Shown: positions 55,607-64,000, counted from the stretch's first letter. The stretch is 64,000 bases of DNA from Prochlorococcus sp. AG-363-P06 (GCA_003280025.1 QCGD01000009.1:19644-83643), one strand, 5' to 3'. Numbers and translations: made by a program. Notes: generated by a model from the sequence alone, not told the origin.

Positions 55607-56623
55607 CCTTTTAGTTAACTCAATAGCAGTTTTTATGGCCTCAATCATGCTTTGAGATTGAGCGATACCTTTCCCTGCAATATCAAAACCAGTTCCATGA
55701 TCTGGAGATGTTCTTATAAACGGTAATCCTAAAGTTGTATTTACTGAGTAATTAAGAGCTATAACTTTCATAGGTATTAATCCTTGATCATGGTACATAG
55801 CAAGAATCCCATCATGTCTTTCTGCTTCTTTTTCTCTCCAAGCTTTTGCAGATGAATTCCAACAAGTGTCAGGAGAAATTGGTCCAGATAATTTAATTTC
55901 TTTATTTTTTGCGCTCCAAGTCATTATTGCATCATTTATCCAATTTTTTTCTTCACTTCCCAATATCCCCTCTTCTCCCGCATGAGGATTTAAACCCGCT
56001 ACTTTTAGTGTGGGATTTTTCAAATAATTACTACAAAACTCAGACAGCATATCTAGTTTTGAATGAATTAATTTTAAGGTTAGTTTTTTGGGCACTTCAC
56101 AAAGAGCTATATGTGTTGTTGCTAATAACGTATTGAATCTCCAACCAGTAATAGGCGACTTTGCTGTAAATAGCATACCGACATTTTTTATTCCACAAGA
56201 TTCTGCTAATACTTCTGTTTGTCCAGAGAAGATATGTCCTGCTAATGACCATGACTTTTTGCATATAGGACCGGTAACTAGTGCTGAACCAGGGTGTTTT
56301 TTGACAATTTCAATTGCTTTTTTCAAGTAATGAAAACTTGCATTCCCAAAACTTATTTTAGGATTACTAATTTCAAAAGGAATATTAATATCGTGTATTT
56401 CATAATTATCTGGATCTACGATGTGTTCCACGCCTACAGATTTAAGATTTATATATGTGTCTTGTAAGATTTTTTTTGATCCAACTATTAAAACATCAAT
56501 ATCTTTAGGAATCTCGTTAGAATTTAAGGCTTTTAAAATTATTTCAGGGCCTATACCAGACTCATCCCCAACACTGAGAATAATTTTACATTTATCATGT
56601 ATTTTATTTTTTGTAGAATTCAT
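55583..56623 (-). CDS. pdxA: 4-hydroxythreonine-4-phosphate dehydrogenase
   Basis: PLP-biosynthesis enzyme oxidising 4-phosphohydroxy-L-threonine (DXP-dependent route). At 346 residues it has the family's length and 'ILSVGDESGIGPEIILKAL' (about 15-33), 'ALVTGPICKKSWSLAGHIFSGQTE', 'VAGLNPHAGEEGILGSEE', 'ISPDTCWN' and 'HDGILAMYHDQGLIPMKVIAL'. The metal-binding histidines are intact. A 24-nt convergent overlap with accB. Confidence 0.95.
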   Translation of the reverse strand: MNSTKNKIHDKCKIILSVGDESGIGPEIILKALNSNEIPKDIDVLIVGSKKILQDTYINLKSVGVEHIVDPDNYEIHDINIPFEISNPKISFGNASFHYLKKAIEIVKKHPGSALVTGPICKKSWSLAGHIFSGQTEVLAESCGIKNVGMLFTAKSPITGWRFNTLLATTHIALCEVPKKLTLKLIHSKLDMLSEFCSNYLKNPTLKVAGLNPHAGEEGILGSEEKNWINDAIMTWSAKNKEIKLSGPISPDTCWNSSAKAWREKEAERHDGILAMYHDQGLIPMKVIALNYSVNTTLGLPFIRTSPDHGTGFDIAGKGIAQSQSMIEAIKTAIELTKRSRLLNTH

Positions 56624-56688
56624 AAATATAATTACGACTTTTTAAAAAATACTTTAAAACTAGCCAAATAAACATTTAATTATTAGTT

Positions 56689-57567
56689 TTAAATATCAAT
56701 AAGACAATTTTTTAGTCCTACTTTATAATTTTTATAAAGAAGCTTATAACCTAGTGTCTCACATAATAGTTTATTAGAAACTCTTCTATTTTCTATCCAG
56801 AATGATTGAGCGATTGGAGATAAATCTTTTTTTGCTTCTTCAAATAAAATTGGTTTTGGCATTTGTAGGCCAAGTAAGTCGTAACAATATTGAATAACCT
56901 CTAGCTGAGAACAAGGTTCATCATCAGCAATGTTAATAATGCGATAGAAATTTAAACTATTTCTATTTTGTAGTAAATATATAATCGCATTTGTAATATC
57001 ATCAACATGTATTCTTGAAAATACCTGATTCTTTTTAGAGATAATTCTAATTTTTTTATTTTTAATTGCTTCAAATGTAGATCTTCCTGGACCATATATT
57101 CCAGGCAATCTAAAAATCTGTATTGGTAACTTTGATTCGATCCATTCTTTTTCACAATTTAATCGCTTTTGACTTCGTGCTTGAAAAGGATTAGGGTGAT
57201 TTTTTTCTGAAACCCATTTTCCATATGTATTGCCGTAGACTCCAGTAGTTGATAAATAGCCAACCCAATCAAGGGGTAAATTTTCTAGTTTGCTTTTCAT
57301 GGTTTTCAAGACGGGATCATTCCCATCTTTCCCTGGAGGTATACAACTTAAAATATGTGTTACGCCATCAAAAATTTCTTCATCAGGAATAATATTTTTC
57401 TCACTATCGAATACAAAACTATTTGGATCATTTTTTCTAGACCTAGAACTTGTTAAAGCAGTGCATCCAAGTTTTCTGATTTTTTGAGCAAAAACATTGC
57501 CGCTAAAACCGCATCCAAATATTAAGAATTTTTTTTTAGAACTTATTGAACTTGCCAGACTCTTCAT
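56689..57567 (-). CDS. NAD(P)-dependent epimerase/dehydratase-like SDR protein
   Basis: An extended/atypical short-chain dehydrogenase-like Rossmann protein of 292 residues. Nucleotide-binding 'KFLIFGCGFSGNVFAQKI' (about 13-30); 'YLSTTGVYGNTYGKWVSE' carries a Thr-x-x-Val-Tyr-Gly segment of the NAD-dependent epimerase family; 'IFRLPGIYGPGRSTFEAIK' and 'SRIHVDDITNAIIYLL' follow. The substrate is unknown. It diverges from a 78-aa hypothetical by 34 bp. Confidence 0.8.
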   Translation of the reverse strand: MKSLASSISSKKKFLIFGCGFSGNVFAQKIRKLGCTALTSSRSRKNDPNSFVFDSEKNIIPDEEIFDGVTHILSCIPPGKDGNDPVLKTMKSKLENLPLDWVGYLSTTGVYGNTYGKWVSEKNHPNPFQARSQKRLNCEKEWIESKLPIQIFRLPGIYGPGRSTFEAIKNKKIRIISKKNQVFSRIHVDDITNAIIYLLQNRNSLNFYRIINIADDEPCSQLEVIQYCYDLLGLQMPKPILFEEAKKDLSPIAQSFWIENRRVSNKLLCETLGYKLLYKNYKVGLKNCLIDI

Positions 57568-57601
57568 GCTGTATTAAAGTAGTACATATGTATTATCCAA
57601 A

Positions 57602-57838
57602 ATGAAGACATTAATTAATTCTCCAACCAAACTAGATACTTTTAGATTAAGAAATCAAACTTCTCATTTAAGGCAAAAGGTTAAAAGTTCATCAACTTTA
57701 GTTGACTTTAAATTCTACCAAAAATTCTTTATGATTCTTACAGGATTGTCTATATTTTTAATATTCCCAGAACAACCAAAAGACTTAGAAAGTGTATGTA
57801 ATACTTATTATTCCAAGCAAATATGTAATGTCTGGTAA
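57602..57838 (+). CDS. Small hypothetical protein with one membrane segment
   Basis: A 78-residue protein: basic N-terminal half ('FRLRNQTSHLRQKVKSS'), a single hydrophobic segment (about 43-57, 'FFMILTGLSIFLIFP') and a short C-terminal region with two cysteines ('CNTYYSKQICNVW'). Not recognised; similar short proteins exist in Prochlorococcus. Starts 34 bp from the divergent epimerase and ends exactly where the HNH gene's 3' end begins, with zero spacing. Confidence 0.6.
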   Translation: MKTLINSPTKLDTFRLRNQTSHLRQKVKSSSTLVDFKFYQKFFMILTGLSIFLIFPEQPKDLESVCNTYYSKQICNVW

Positions 57839-58234
57839 TTAAGCGGCTTTAAAATTCGTTTTGTTTTCTTTAGGTTTATTATTTTTAAAATTAGGATTAG
57901 CCCATTCCAATAATCTTATTGCTAATTTTAAATCTCCTTCTATCCATGCTCTAATAGCCATTGCTCTTCTGGGATCATAGAATCTTTGTTTCCTATACCA
58001 ATACATCGCATTCTCATCTGATTTGTCCCCATTGCAAGATAGACATGCTGGAACACAATTTTCAGTTGTACTTAAACCACCTTGACTTCGTGGTAAAACA
58101 TGATCAATAGATTCTGAAGGTTTTCCGCAATATATACAACTTTTTCCTGTAAATCGATGAATTGACTGTCGCCATTGTCTGAATCTAAACTTAGGACAGA
58201 AATCCTCTAAAAACACAGCATCATCAATATGCAT
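57839..58234 (-). CDS. HNH endonuclease domain protein
   Basis: A 131-residue nuclease-like protein. The HNH core is 'CIYCGKPSESIDHVLPRSQGG' (about 34-54) and 'ENCVPACLSCNGDKSD', with two CxxC zinc ligand pairs and the catalytic His in 'IDHVLPRS'. The C-terminal 'RRAMAIRAWIEGDLKLAIRLLEWANP' is helical. It is a stand-alone HNH of the type found in nearly all cyanobacteria, so probably a housekeeping nuclease rather than a homing or restriction enzyme. Confidence 0.88.
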   Translation of the reverse strand: MHIDDAVFLEDFCPKFRFRQWRQSIHRFTGKSCIYCGKPSESIDHVLPRSQGGLSTTENCVPACLSCNGDKSDENAMYWYRKQRFYDPRRAMAIRAWIEGDLKLAIRLLEWANPNFKNNKPKENKTNFKAA

Positions 58235-58394
58235 TCAGTCAATTTGTTTAAATAAATAATGACTTAAATGTTTTTAAAGTCAATATCGATTTATTACTTT
58301 ATAGGTATTTTTTAGGCATAAAAATATCATTTAGGTGTTGATATATACAAAATCTTACGATCTTTACTTACTAAAAATACTAATTTTATGAAAT

Positions 58395-58847
58395 TTAGTA
58401 ACTATATCTATCGATGATTTCTTCAGAATAATCTTGACTAGTTTCTTCTAATTCTCTTTCTAATCTTTTTCTTTTTTCTTGTTTTTCTATAGCTTCCTTT
58501 TCAATTCTTTCTTCTTCTTTTTGTAAATCTCTTATAAGTTTCCTATTTGGATGAAGGTTATCTAAGTATTGAACGCAATATTTAAATTTTTCTCTTTCTC
58601 TTATAACTGTTTCAGTAATTTGCGCTGCTGCATTTTTAGGTGAAACTTTAAAAAATCCTCCTTTTTGTCTTTTTATATATGAGTATGCTGCATCCCAGCT
58701 ACTTTCATGGTCATTCCCTCCATCTCTCATCGTACAAAAAATTTCTGCTGCAAATGAACTAGCATTTACTTCTGATGTAGTAAAGGCTAAAGGAGTAAAT
58801 ATTCCTAAAGTTAATATTATTAGTTTTTTATGATTAGATTTTTTCAT
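58395..58847 (-). CDS. Secreted conserved hypothetical protein with charged coiled-coil tail
   Basis: A 150-residue protein. Residues 1-29 are a signal peptide ('LIILTLGIFTPLAFTTSEVNA'); then a compact region with two or three cysteines ('EIFCTMRDGGNDHESSWDAAYSY', 'FKYCVQYLDNLHP'), and a highly charged helix ('KEEERIEKEAIEKQEKRKRLERELEE', about 112-137). The CTMRDGG...HESSW motif looks conserved in marine cyanobacteria (perhaps a DUF6554-like family; this is tentative). Function unknown. The flanking 58235-58394 gap is AT-rich without visible features. Confidence 0.65.
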   Translation of the reverse strand: MKKSNHKKLIILTLGIFTPLAFTTSEVNASSFAAEIFCTMRDGGNDHESSWDAAYSYIKRQKGGFFKVSPKNAAAQITETVIREREKFKYCVQYLDNLHPNRKLIRDLQKEEERIEKEAIEKQEKRKRLERELEETSQDYSEEIIDRYSY

Positions 58848-58902
58848 TACACATTTTCTTCTATTTAAAAATATCTTGTATTGATAATATGTCTATAGAA
58901 AT

Positions 58903-59415
58903 TTAAGATTTTATTAATCCAAATAAATTCAAGCATTTTACCACTAAAGGAAGAATGAGAAGTACAGTAATTAACCTTACTGCGTGTAAAGTTGCGACGG
59001 CGGCTCCTACTCCATATTCTGATCCTACAAGACTCATCCCGCTAATACCCCCTGGCGCAGCTCCTAGAATTGTTGTTATCACATCTATATTAAGTAATCT
59101 GCTTGTCCATAATCCAATTGCTAATCCTGTAATAACTAAAGTAAAAGTTATTAAAATAGCTGGCCTCCATAAACTTTGAAGATCAATTAATGAGTCTTTA
59201 GTTAACGATGTACCAATAACTGTTCCAATTCCAATTTCTAATATTGTTCTTGTACCAATTGGCCACTCTGCTAAATCCACTTTGCCACTAATGCTAAGTA
59301 TGCTTGCCCCAATTAAAGCCCCGGCCAGTGGGGCTGCAGGAATCCCAGTTTTTAATGCTAACGCCCCAAAAAAACCACCAGCTATTAGATAATAAATTAG
59401 ATTTATATTTGGCAT
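58903..59415 (-). CDS. AbrB-duplication family membrane protein, half length
   Basis: A 170-residue integral membrane protein with about five helices. 'GIPAAPLAGALIGASILSI' and 'ILGAAPGGISGMSLVGSEYGVGAAVATLHAVRL' are the repeated signature of the AbrB/'putative ammonia monooxygenase' (PF05145) family. Typical members have about 350 residues made of two such repeats; this has one, so it would need to act as a dimer. Both ends look complete, with a normal start and no frameshift. Transport function is unproven. Confidence 0.78.
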   Translation of the reverse strand: MPNINLIYYLIAGGFFGALALKTGIPAAPLAGALIGASILSISGKVDLAEWPIGTRTILEIGIGTVIGTSLTKDSLIDLQSLWRPAILITFTLVITGLAIGLWTSRLLNIDVITTILGAAPGGISGMSLVGSEYGVGAAVATLHAVRLITVLLILPLVVKCLNLFGLIKS

Positions 59416-59745
59416 GAAATTTTTTATATGTTTGAAAATAATATTAGAAAAGAAAATTTGGTCTGGGGTTTTTACTCACAATATTTTTTAAATCCATATA
59501 ATCTTTACACTAGTCGGGATAAAATTATATAGACCATTATTTGTTATGGATTTAAAAATTTCTTCTAAAAGTAAGAAAAATACGATTAAGAAAAAATTAT
59601 CTTTTCTTATGGGAATTTACCAACTTTAAAAGATAGTATTTGTTCTCGCGATTGCTTGAACTAATGGCGATGAAAAATCCCTAATTTTGAGACAAAATAT
59701 AGTTGAACTTTGTGAAAATATTAGAAACAAAGAACATAAATCAAT
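59416..59745. other. 330-bp gene-free region with a possible decayed small ORF
   Basis: No tRNA or recognisable ncRNA is visible. On the + strand ATG 59546 opens a 27-codon ORF ('MDLKISSKSKKNTIKKKLSF...'). After its TAA the same frame continues as 'KIVFVLAIA', a TGA, then 'TNGDEKSLILRQNIVELCENIRNKEH', protein-like in composition. Two in-frame stops within about 65 codons would suit a pseudogene, or chance. Confidence 0.3.
59546..59745 (+). pseudogene. Possible remnant of a small coding gene (two in-frame stops)
   Basis: Same-frame translation runs 'MDLKISSKSKKNTIKKKLSF', then 'LMGIYQL*', 'KIVFVLAIA*', 'TNGDEKSLILRQNIVELCEN' and 'IRNKEHKSIYF'. The basic start, hydrophobic middle and amphipathic end look like a real small protein interrupted by TAA (59627) and TGA (59657). 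Its 3' end runs into the aminotransferase gene's 3' end. Weak evidence: no homologue could be checked. Confidence 0.22.
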
Positions 59746-60903
59746 TTATTTTAAATGTTTCGAAGCGACCGCTAAAGCCTCTCCTGCTTGTTGAGCTGTA
59801 ATTTTCTTTTGATCTAGTAGGGTATTGCTAATAGCTGAAATTACTGAAATAATATCTCTATCATTAACATAACCTAAGTGTCCGACTCTAAATATTTCTC
59901 CTTTCAAATGGTCTTGACCACCAGCTAATAATATATCAAATTTATTTTTTATTTTTTTTCTAAACTCTTCAGCATCAATTCCATCTGTAGCTATAGCGGT
60001 GACGGCAGGACTTAAATGTTCTTCATCAGCAAATAAATTCATATTAAGAGCTTTTGCAGCGTTACTAACTGCTAATTTATGTCTATTGTGTCTGGCAAAA
60101 ATATTTCCTAATCCTTCTTCTCGCATCATTTTTAAAGCTTCATCTAAAGCAAAAACCAAATTTACTGCTGGAGTATATGGATTACTATTGCTTAAAAGAC
60201 TTTTTCTGTAAGATTTTAAATTTAAATAAAATTTAGGTAAATTAGAATCTTCTGATGCTTGCCATGCTTTTGTACTCATTGATATAAAGCTTAGTCCTGG
60301 CGGTATCATGTAACCTTTTTGTGATCCAGAAGCTACAATATCTAGTTCCCATTCATCTACTGGTACGTTGCAAGCTCCAATACTTGTGACACAGTCGATA
60401 ATTGATAATGCTTGTTTGTGATTACGAATATGAGAACTTATCATTTGTAGATCATTTATTACTCCGGTTGAGGTTTCTGAATGGGTTAAGATGACAGCTT
60501 TAATTTCCTTTTGCTTATCTTCTTCTAGTATCTTTTTAAAATCCTCTGGATTTAATGGTTTCCCCCATTCAGCATCAATTTTAATTACTTCCAAACCAAA
60601 TTCTTTGGCAACCTTGACCCATCTTTGACCAAATTTGCCATTTTCTCCGCAAATAACTTTGTCTCCTTTGCTAAGAGTATTAATTATGCCAGCTTCCATG
60701 GCAGCAGTCCCACTTCCAGTAATTGTTAATACATCATTTTCGGTTTGATGAAGCCACTTTAGATTTTCAGTAGTAATCTTAACAAGATCTTGAAAGTCTT
60801 TACTTCTATGACCAATTGGGTGTTTCCCTAAGGCTTGTAAAACTTTTTCTGGAACTGGTGTAGGACCAGGAATCATCAGAGATAATTTTTCTTGTATGGC
60901 CAC
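59746..60903 (-). CDS. Class V aminotransferase (serine-pyruvate / alanine-glyoxylate type)
   Basis: PLP enzyme probably transaminating glyoxylate with alanine or serine, the photorespiratory glycine-forming step. Starts GTG, 'MAIQEKLSLMIPGPTPVPEKVLQALGKHPIGHRS'; 'TGSGTAAMEAGIINTL'; 'IDCVTSIGACNVPVDEWELDIVASGSQKGYMIPPGL' with PLP-lysine K196. In older cyanobacterial annotations this family was mislabelled 'soluble hydrogenase small subunit'. Length 385 is normal. Divergent from cbiD by 30 bp. Confidence 0.92.
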   Translation of the reverse strand: MAIQEKLSLMIPGPTPVPEKVLQALGKHPIGHRSKDFQDLVKITTENLKWLHQTENDVLTITGSGTAAMEAGIINTLSKGDKVICGENGKFGQRWVKVAKEFGLEVIKIDAEWGKPLNPEDFKKILEEDKQKEIKAVILTHSETSTGVINDLQMISSHIRNHKQALSIIDCVTSIGACNVPVDEWELDIVASGSQKGYMIPPGLSFISMSTKAWQASEDSNLPKFYLNLKSYRKSLLSNSNPYTPAVNLVFALDEALKMMREEGLGNIFARHNRHKLAVSNAAKALNMNLFADEEHLSPAVTAIATDGIDAEEFRKKIKNKFDILLAGGQDHLKGEIFRVGHLGYVNDRDIISVISAISNTLLDQKKITAQQAGEALAVASKHLK

Positions 60904-60933
60904 TTTTTAATTAATAGGTCATTCTTAGATTAG

Positions 60934-62082
60934 TTGTCATTAACTATTTTTCAATTACTTGATTTGAAAAAAGGATTTTCTTTACCTTTATGGGTTGCGG
61001 GTGCTGCTAAATCAGCCTTAAAACATTTATTAGGATCTTCATTTCAAAATTATGAATTAATTAAAATTCCTAATGAGAAAAGACTGATAAAAATTGAAGT
61101 ATATTCTGCTGCTTTAATTCAAGGTAATTCGCATGCAATGGGAATTACTTATGCGAAGTCTGGTTTAGCACTTGATTTAACTCAAAATTTGGAAATATGG
61201 ACAATAGTTTCTTTAGAAAGAAGTTTAGTCAAAAATATTACAAAAAAAAATCAGATAAATATTATTGCAGGTGATGGAGTTGGTATTGATCAAAATACAT
61301 CCGAGATATGTATTTCTTTTTTTGCGAAAGAAGTATTATATGTAAATTTATTAGATATTATTCCAGAGGGCTTTAAATTAAATCTTGAAATTATTTTTCC
61401 AAATGGAAAATGTTTGGCGGAGAGAACTAGTAATAAATCATTTGGGATTGTCGAAGGATTATCAATTATTGGAACTAGTGCTGATACTTTTTCAAGTGCA
61501 TCTCCTGATCAATTAAAACATGCAAAGGGAGAGCTTGAGCATGTAATTAAAAATAATTTTAAGGGACAACTAATTTTTGTTATTGGTGAAAACGGATTAA
61601 ATTTGGCAAAAAGTTGCAATATAAAATTTCCTATTATTAAAGTCGGCAATTGGATAGGACCATTATTAGTTGATGCTGCAATTAAAAATGTAAAAACTGT
61701 TATTCTGTTCGGTTATCATGGCAAATTAATTAAATTAGCTGGCGGTATTTTTCATACTCATAATCATATAGCTGATGGGAGAATTGAAATTCTTGTTTAT
61801 TTAGCTGTAAAAGAAAAAATTCCAATTGAAGTAATTATGAAATTATCTAATTTAAATAGCATTGAGGAATCTTTCTTATTGCTTGAAGAATTTAGTAAAT
61901 CTAAAGCTGATAAATTGTGGAATAAATTATCAAATTATGTTGAGGAGCGCTCTTTTGAATATGTTAATAAATATTTAAAGACAGATATGCAAATTGCTGC
62001 AGTTATTTTTGATAGGCAAAGAAAAATAAGGTGGTCTGGCTGTAATGGCAAAGGCTATATTTCTTCTTTTGCATGTGATTAA
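60934..62082 (+). CDS. cbiD: Cobalt-precorrin-5B C(1)-methyltransferase
   Basis: Methylates C1 in the anaerobic (early cobalt) cobalamin pathway, consistent with Prochlorococcus making pseudocobalamin. The 382 residues show 'FSLPLWVAGAAKSALKHLLG' at the N-terminus, 'FGIVEGLSIIGTSADTFSSASPDQL' in the middle and 'VILFGYHGKLIKLAGGIFHTHNHIADGRIEIL' toward the end, matching CbiD. TTG start; no ATG nearby fits. No cobalamin riboswitch fits in the 30-bp divergent gap. Confidence 0.9.
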   Translation: MSLTIFQLLDLKKGFSLPLWVAGAAKSALKHLLGSSFQNYELIKIPNEKRLIKIEVYSAALIQGNSHAMGITYAKSGLALDLTQNLEIWTIVSLERSLVKNITKKNQINIIAGDGVGIDQNTSEICISFFAKEVLYVNLLDIIPEGFKLNLEIIFPNGKCLAERTSNKSFGIVEGLSIIGTSADTFSSASPDQLKHAKGELEHVIKNNFKGQLIFVIGENGLNLAKSCNIKFPIIKVGNWIGPLLVDAAIKNVKTVILFGYHGKLIKLAGGIFHTHNHIADGRIEILVYLAVKEKIPIEVIMKLSNLNSIEESFLLLEEFSKSKADKLWNKLSNYVEERSFEYVNKYLKTDMQIAAVIFDRQRKIRWSGCNGKGYISSFACD

Positions 62083-62125
62083 TATTTGATTATGCTTTTG
62101 CAATATTTTGAGCTAACTTTTATAC

Positions 62126-63712
62126 ATGAGTCAAAAATTATTAAAAAAGGAAAGGGATCCCTCAATATTAATATTGGATTTTGGATCTCAATATTCTGAA
62201 CTAATTGCTAGGAGAGTTAGAGAAATCAACGTTTTTTCTCTTGTAGTAAGTAATTACATTGCAATTGAGGATATTCAAAATATTAATCCAAAAGGGATAA
62301 TTTTAAGCGGCGGGCCAAACTCAGTCTATGAAGAAAATGCTCCTACCTGTGATCAGGCAATTTTTAGTTTAGGGATTCCTGTTCTTGGTATTTGCTATGG
62401 GATGCAATTAATGGTTAAAGAACTTGGAGGAACAGTCACTCCAGCAATCAAGAAAGCTGAATATGGTAGAGCCCCTATAAATATTGATTCAAATATAGAT
62501 TTGCTTTCTAATGTTGAGGAAAAATCGATAATGTGGATGAGTCATGGAGATTCAATTAATAACTTACCTAATGGATTTATTAAAATTGCGCATACTGAGA
62601 ATACAATTCATGCGGCAATTGCAAATAATCAAAACAAATTATTTGGTGTTCAATTTCATCCAGAAGTCATTCATTCAGAGTTTGGAATGACTGTAATTAA
62701 AAATTTTGTTTATTCAATTTCTAAATGTGCGCCTAATTGGAATACTCAAACCTTTTTAGAAGAGACAATTCCTAGAATTAAGGACCAAGTTGGTAACAAG
62801 AAAGTATTACTTGCTCTATCAGGCGGTGTTGATTCATCAACTTTAGCTTTTCTTCTTCATAAAGCAATCGGTAATCAACTTACATGTATGTTTATTGATC
62901 AAGGTTTCATGAGAAAAGGTGAACCTGAATTTTTAATGGATTTTTTTGATAAGAAATTTCATATTAAGGTTGAATATATTAATGCAAGAGAAAGATTTAT
63001 TAAGAAATTAAAGGGAGTTTCTGATCCAGAAAAAAAACGAAAAATTATAGGTGGAGAATTTATAAGTGTTTTTGAAGAGGAAAGTAACCGATTAGGTCCG
63101 TTTGAGTACTTAGCACAAGGAACCCTGTATCCTGATGTTATTGAAAGTGCCGGTACAAATGTTGATCCTAAAACAGGTGAGAGGATAGCTGTTAAAATAA
63201 AAAGTCATCACAATGTAGGGGGATTACCTAAAGATTTACAATTTAAATTAGTTGAACCATTAAGAAAACTTTTTAAAGACGAAGTTAGAAGACTAGGAGG
63301 GGCTTTAGGATTGCCGGATGAAATCATAAAAAGGCATCCATTCCCAGGCCCAGGATTAGCTATAAGAATTTTGGGTGAAGTAACTGATGAAAAATTAAAT
63401 TGTTTAAGAGATGCCGATTGGATAGTTAGAGATGAAATAAAAAAAGCTGGTCTTTATAATGATATATGGCAAGCCTTTGCAGTATTGTTACCTGTCAGAA
63501 CTGTAGGAGTTATGGGTGATAAAAGAACGTATGCTTGGCCAGTAGTCTTAAGATGCGTGTCAAGTGAAGATGGTATGACAGCGGATTGGTCAAAAATTCC
63601 TTTTGAAATTTTAGAAAGAATATCTAATAGAATCGTCAATGAAGTGGTTCAAGTAAATAGAGTTGTTTATGATGTTACTAGTAAGCCTCCTGGAACAATT
63701 GAGTGGGAATGA
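62126..63712 (+). CDS. guaA: GMP synthase (glutamine-hydrolysing)
   Basis: Converts XMP to GMP. Residues 1-200 are the class I glutaminase: '[18 protein letters not shown]', Cys90 in '[11 protein letters not shown]', '[12 protein letters not shown]'. Then the PP-loop ATPase '[20 protein letters not shown]', and the dimerisation domain ending '[19 protein letters not shown]', the universal GuaA C-terminus. At 528 residues it is full length. It lies 43 bp after cbiD. Confidence 0.98.
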   Translation: MSQKLLKKERDPSILILDFGSQYSELIARRVREINVFSLVVSNYIAIEDIQNINPKGIILSGGPNSVYEENAPTCDQAIFSLGIPVLGICYGMQLMVKELGGTVTPAIKKAEYGRAPINIDSNIDLLSNVEEKSIMWMSHGDSINNLPNGFIKIAHTENTIHAAIANNQNKLFGVQFHPEVIHSEFGMTVIKNFVYSISKCAPNWNTQTFLEETIPRIKDQVGNKKVLLALSGGVDSSTLAFLLHKAIGNQLTCMFIDQGFMRKGEPEFLMDFFDKKFHIKVEYINARERFIKKLKGVSDPEKKRKIIGGEFISVFEEESNRLGPFEYLAQGTLYPDVIESAGTNVDPKTGERIAVKIKSHHNVGGLPKDLQFKLVEPLRKLFKDEVRRLGGALGLPDEIIKRHPFPGPGLAIRILGEVTDEKLNCLRDADWIVRDEIKKAGLYNDIWQAFAVLLPVRTVGVMGDKRTYAWPVVLRCVSSEDGMTADWSKIPFEILERISNRIVNEVVQVNRVVYDVTSKPPGTIEWE

Positions 63713-63883
63713 GTTATACACCCAAATGTAAGTAATAGATTGAAAAAGTCGGGGTAGAAAAAATATGCTGCAGAATCCATTTATAGATTCAATAATTTTT
63801 AACGGTGTTATAGAGTGGTAATAAACTTCCTTTTAGCCCCTTTGTATAGGCGTGTTAATATTAAATATAGATTTTTTTATTGA

Positions 63884-64000
63884 GTGAATTTTAAAAATAT
63901 TCTTTCGAATAAATTTCAACTGTCTAGAGATATAGGCATTGATTTAGGTACTGCCAATACTCTTATTCATGTATCTGGTAAAGGTGTAGTTCTGGAACAA
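63884..64000 (+). CDS. mreB: Rod shape-determining protein MreB (3'-truncated by window edge)
   Basis: Only the first 39 codons are in the window. They encode '[20 protein letters not shown]' and 'SGKGVVLEQ', the MreB phosphate-1 loop ([10 protein letters not shown]). The start is GTG 63884; an in-frame TGA sits directly before it, so no longer start is possible. Bases 63713-63883 upstream (171 bp) hold no recognisable gene and should contain the promoter. Too short for the 60-aa ORF track. Confidence 0.9.
   Translation, partial: MNFKNILSNKFQLSRDIGIDLGTANTLIHVSGKGVVLEQ

Noticed and set aside
57839-58234. HNH gene as homing endonuclease or restriction enzyme
   Set aside because: No intron, intein or methyltransferase nearby; stand-alone HNH proteins of this kind are widespread in cyanobacteria.
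60904-60933. Cobalamin riboswitch before cbiD
   Set aside because: The gap is only 30 bp and divergent; far too short for a B12 riboswitch.
63713-63883. 18-codon ORF starting ATG at about 63765 between guaA and mreB
   Set aside because: Very short, no ribosome binding site, no recognisable sequence; treated as mreB leader/promoter DNA.
1-64000. CRISPR arrays, insertion sequences, prophage genes, tRNA or rRNA genes
   Set aside because: No spaced direct repeats, transposase or phage-like ORFs, or tRNA-type T-loop/acceptor patterns were seen in the gaps between genes.

Overview
The window looks like the chromosome of a high-light-type, AT-rich Prochlorococcus (streamlined marine picocyanobacterium). 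The evidence is the very low GC content, tiny intergenic gaps, overlapping convergent genes, and many typically cyanobacterial genes: gap2, an SPS-type glycosyltransferase, a CYP38-like lumenal cyclophilin, an RRM/Gly-rich Rbp, DUF3134, DUF1400, and an acnB-centred partial TCA pathway. No insertion sequence, prophage, CRISPR array, toxin-antitoxin module, tRNA or rRNA was found. It is core genome, not an island.

Left part (1-27292): ppk (5'-truncated by the window edge), a group 2 sigma factor and a phytol/dolichol kinase-like protein, then a DAHP synthase, acnB and a ClC channel, purU, an FAD oxidoreductase, dnaK, aroE, rpsF, argG, two small proteins, mraY, a small conserved ORF converging on a sucrose-phosphate-synthase-like gene, uvrA, recN, an ABC1/UbiB kinase with a DUF1400 protein, and thrC.

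Centre (27293-27630): a 338-bp gene-free stretch before dnaN that I read as the chromosomal origin. It has several DnaA-box-like 9-mers, two of them directly adjacent and followed by four CTA triplets (a DnaA-trio-like element), then an AT-rich repeat suitable for unwinding. This bacterial 'basal unwinding' layout is the most interesting structure in the window. The change in + strand composition across this point (A/C-richer to the left, G/T-richer to the right) agrees with replichores diverging here.

Right part (27631-64000): dnaN, a PRC-barrel protein, purL-purF, a GyrA/ParC-type subunit without a GyrA box, a TPR protein, queG, a DUF502 protein, nusB, ftsY with six 15-bp tandem repeats, a SpoIIE-type phosphatase, argH, an RNA-binding protein, dusA, msrB, the grpE-dnaJ-tusA-like-rsgA run, ebfC, murB/murC, gap2, thiL, a lumenal cyclophilin, efp-accB, pdxA, a nucleotide-sugar-epimerase-like protein, small hypotheticals, HNH nuclease, a half-length AbrB-type membrane protein, a class V aminotransferase, cbiD, guaA, and the first 39 codons of mreB at the window end.

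Functional themes: arginine (argG, argH), aromatic amino acid (DAHPS, aroE) and purine (purL, purF, guaA, purU) biosynthesis; peptidoglycan and cell shape (mraY, murB, murC, mreB); the Hsp70 system (dnaK on one side of the origin, grpE/dnaJ on the other); and replication/repair (dnaN, topoisomerase A subunit, uvrA, recN). Starts were revised from the ORF track where an internal start fits the family better (dnaK, aroE, rpsF, mraY, efp, the RRM gene, thiL and others). All identifications are from reading the translations; no database search was run.
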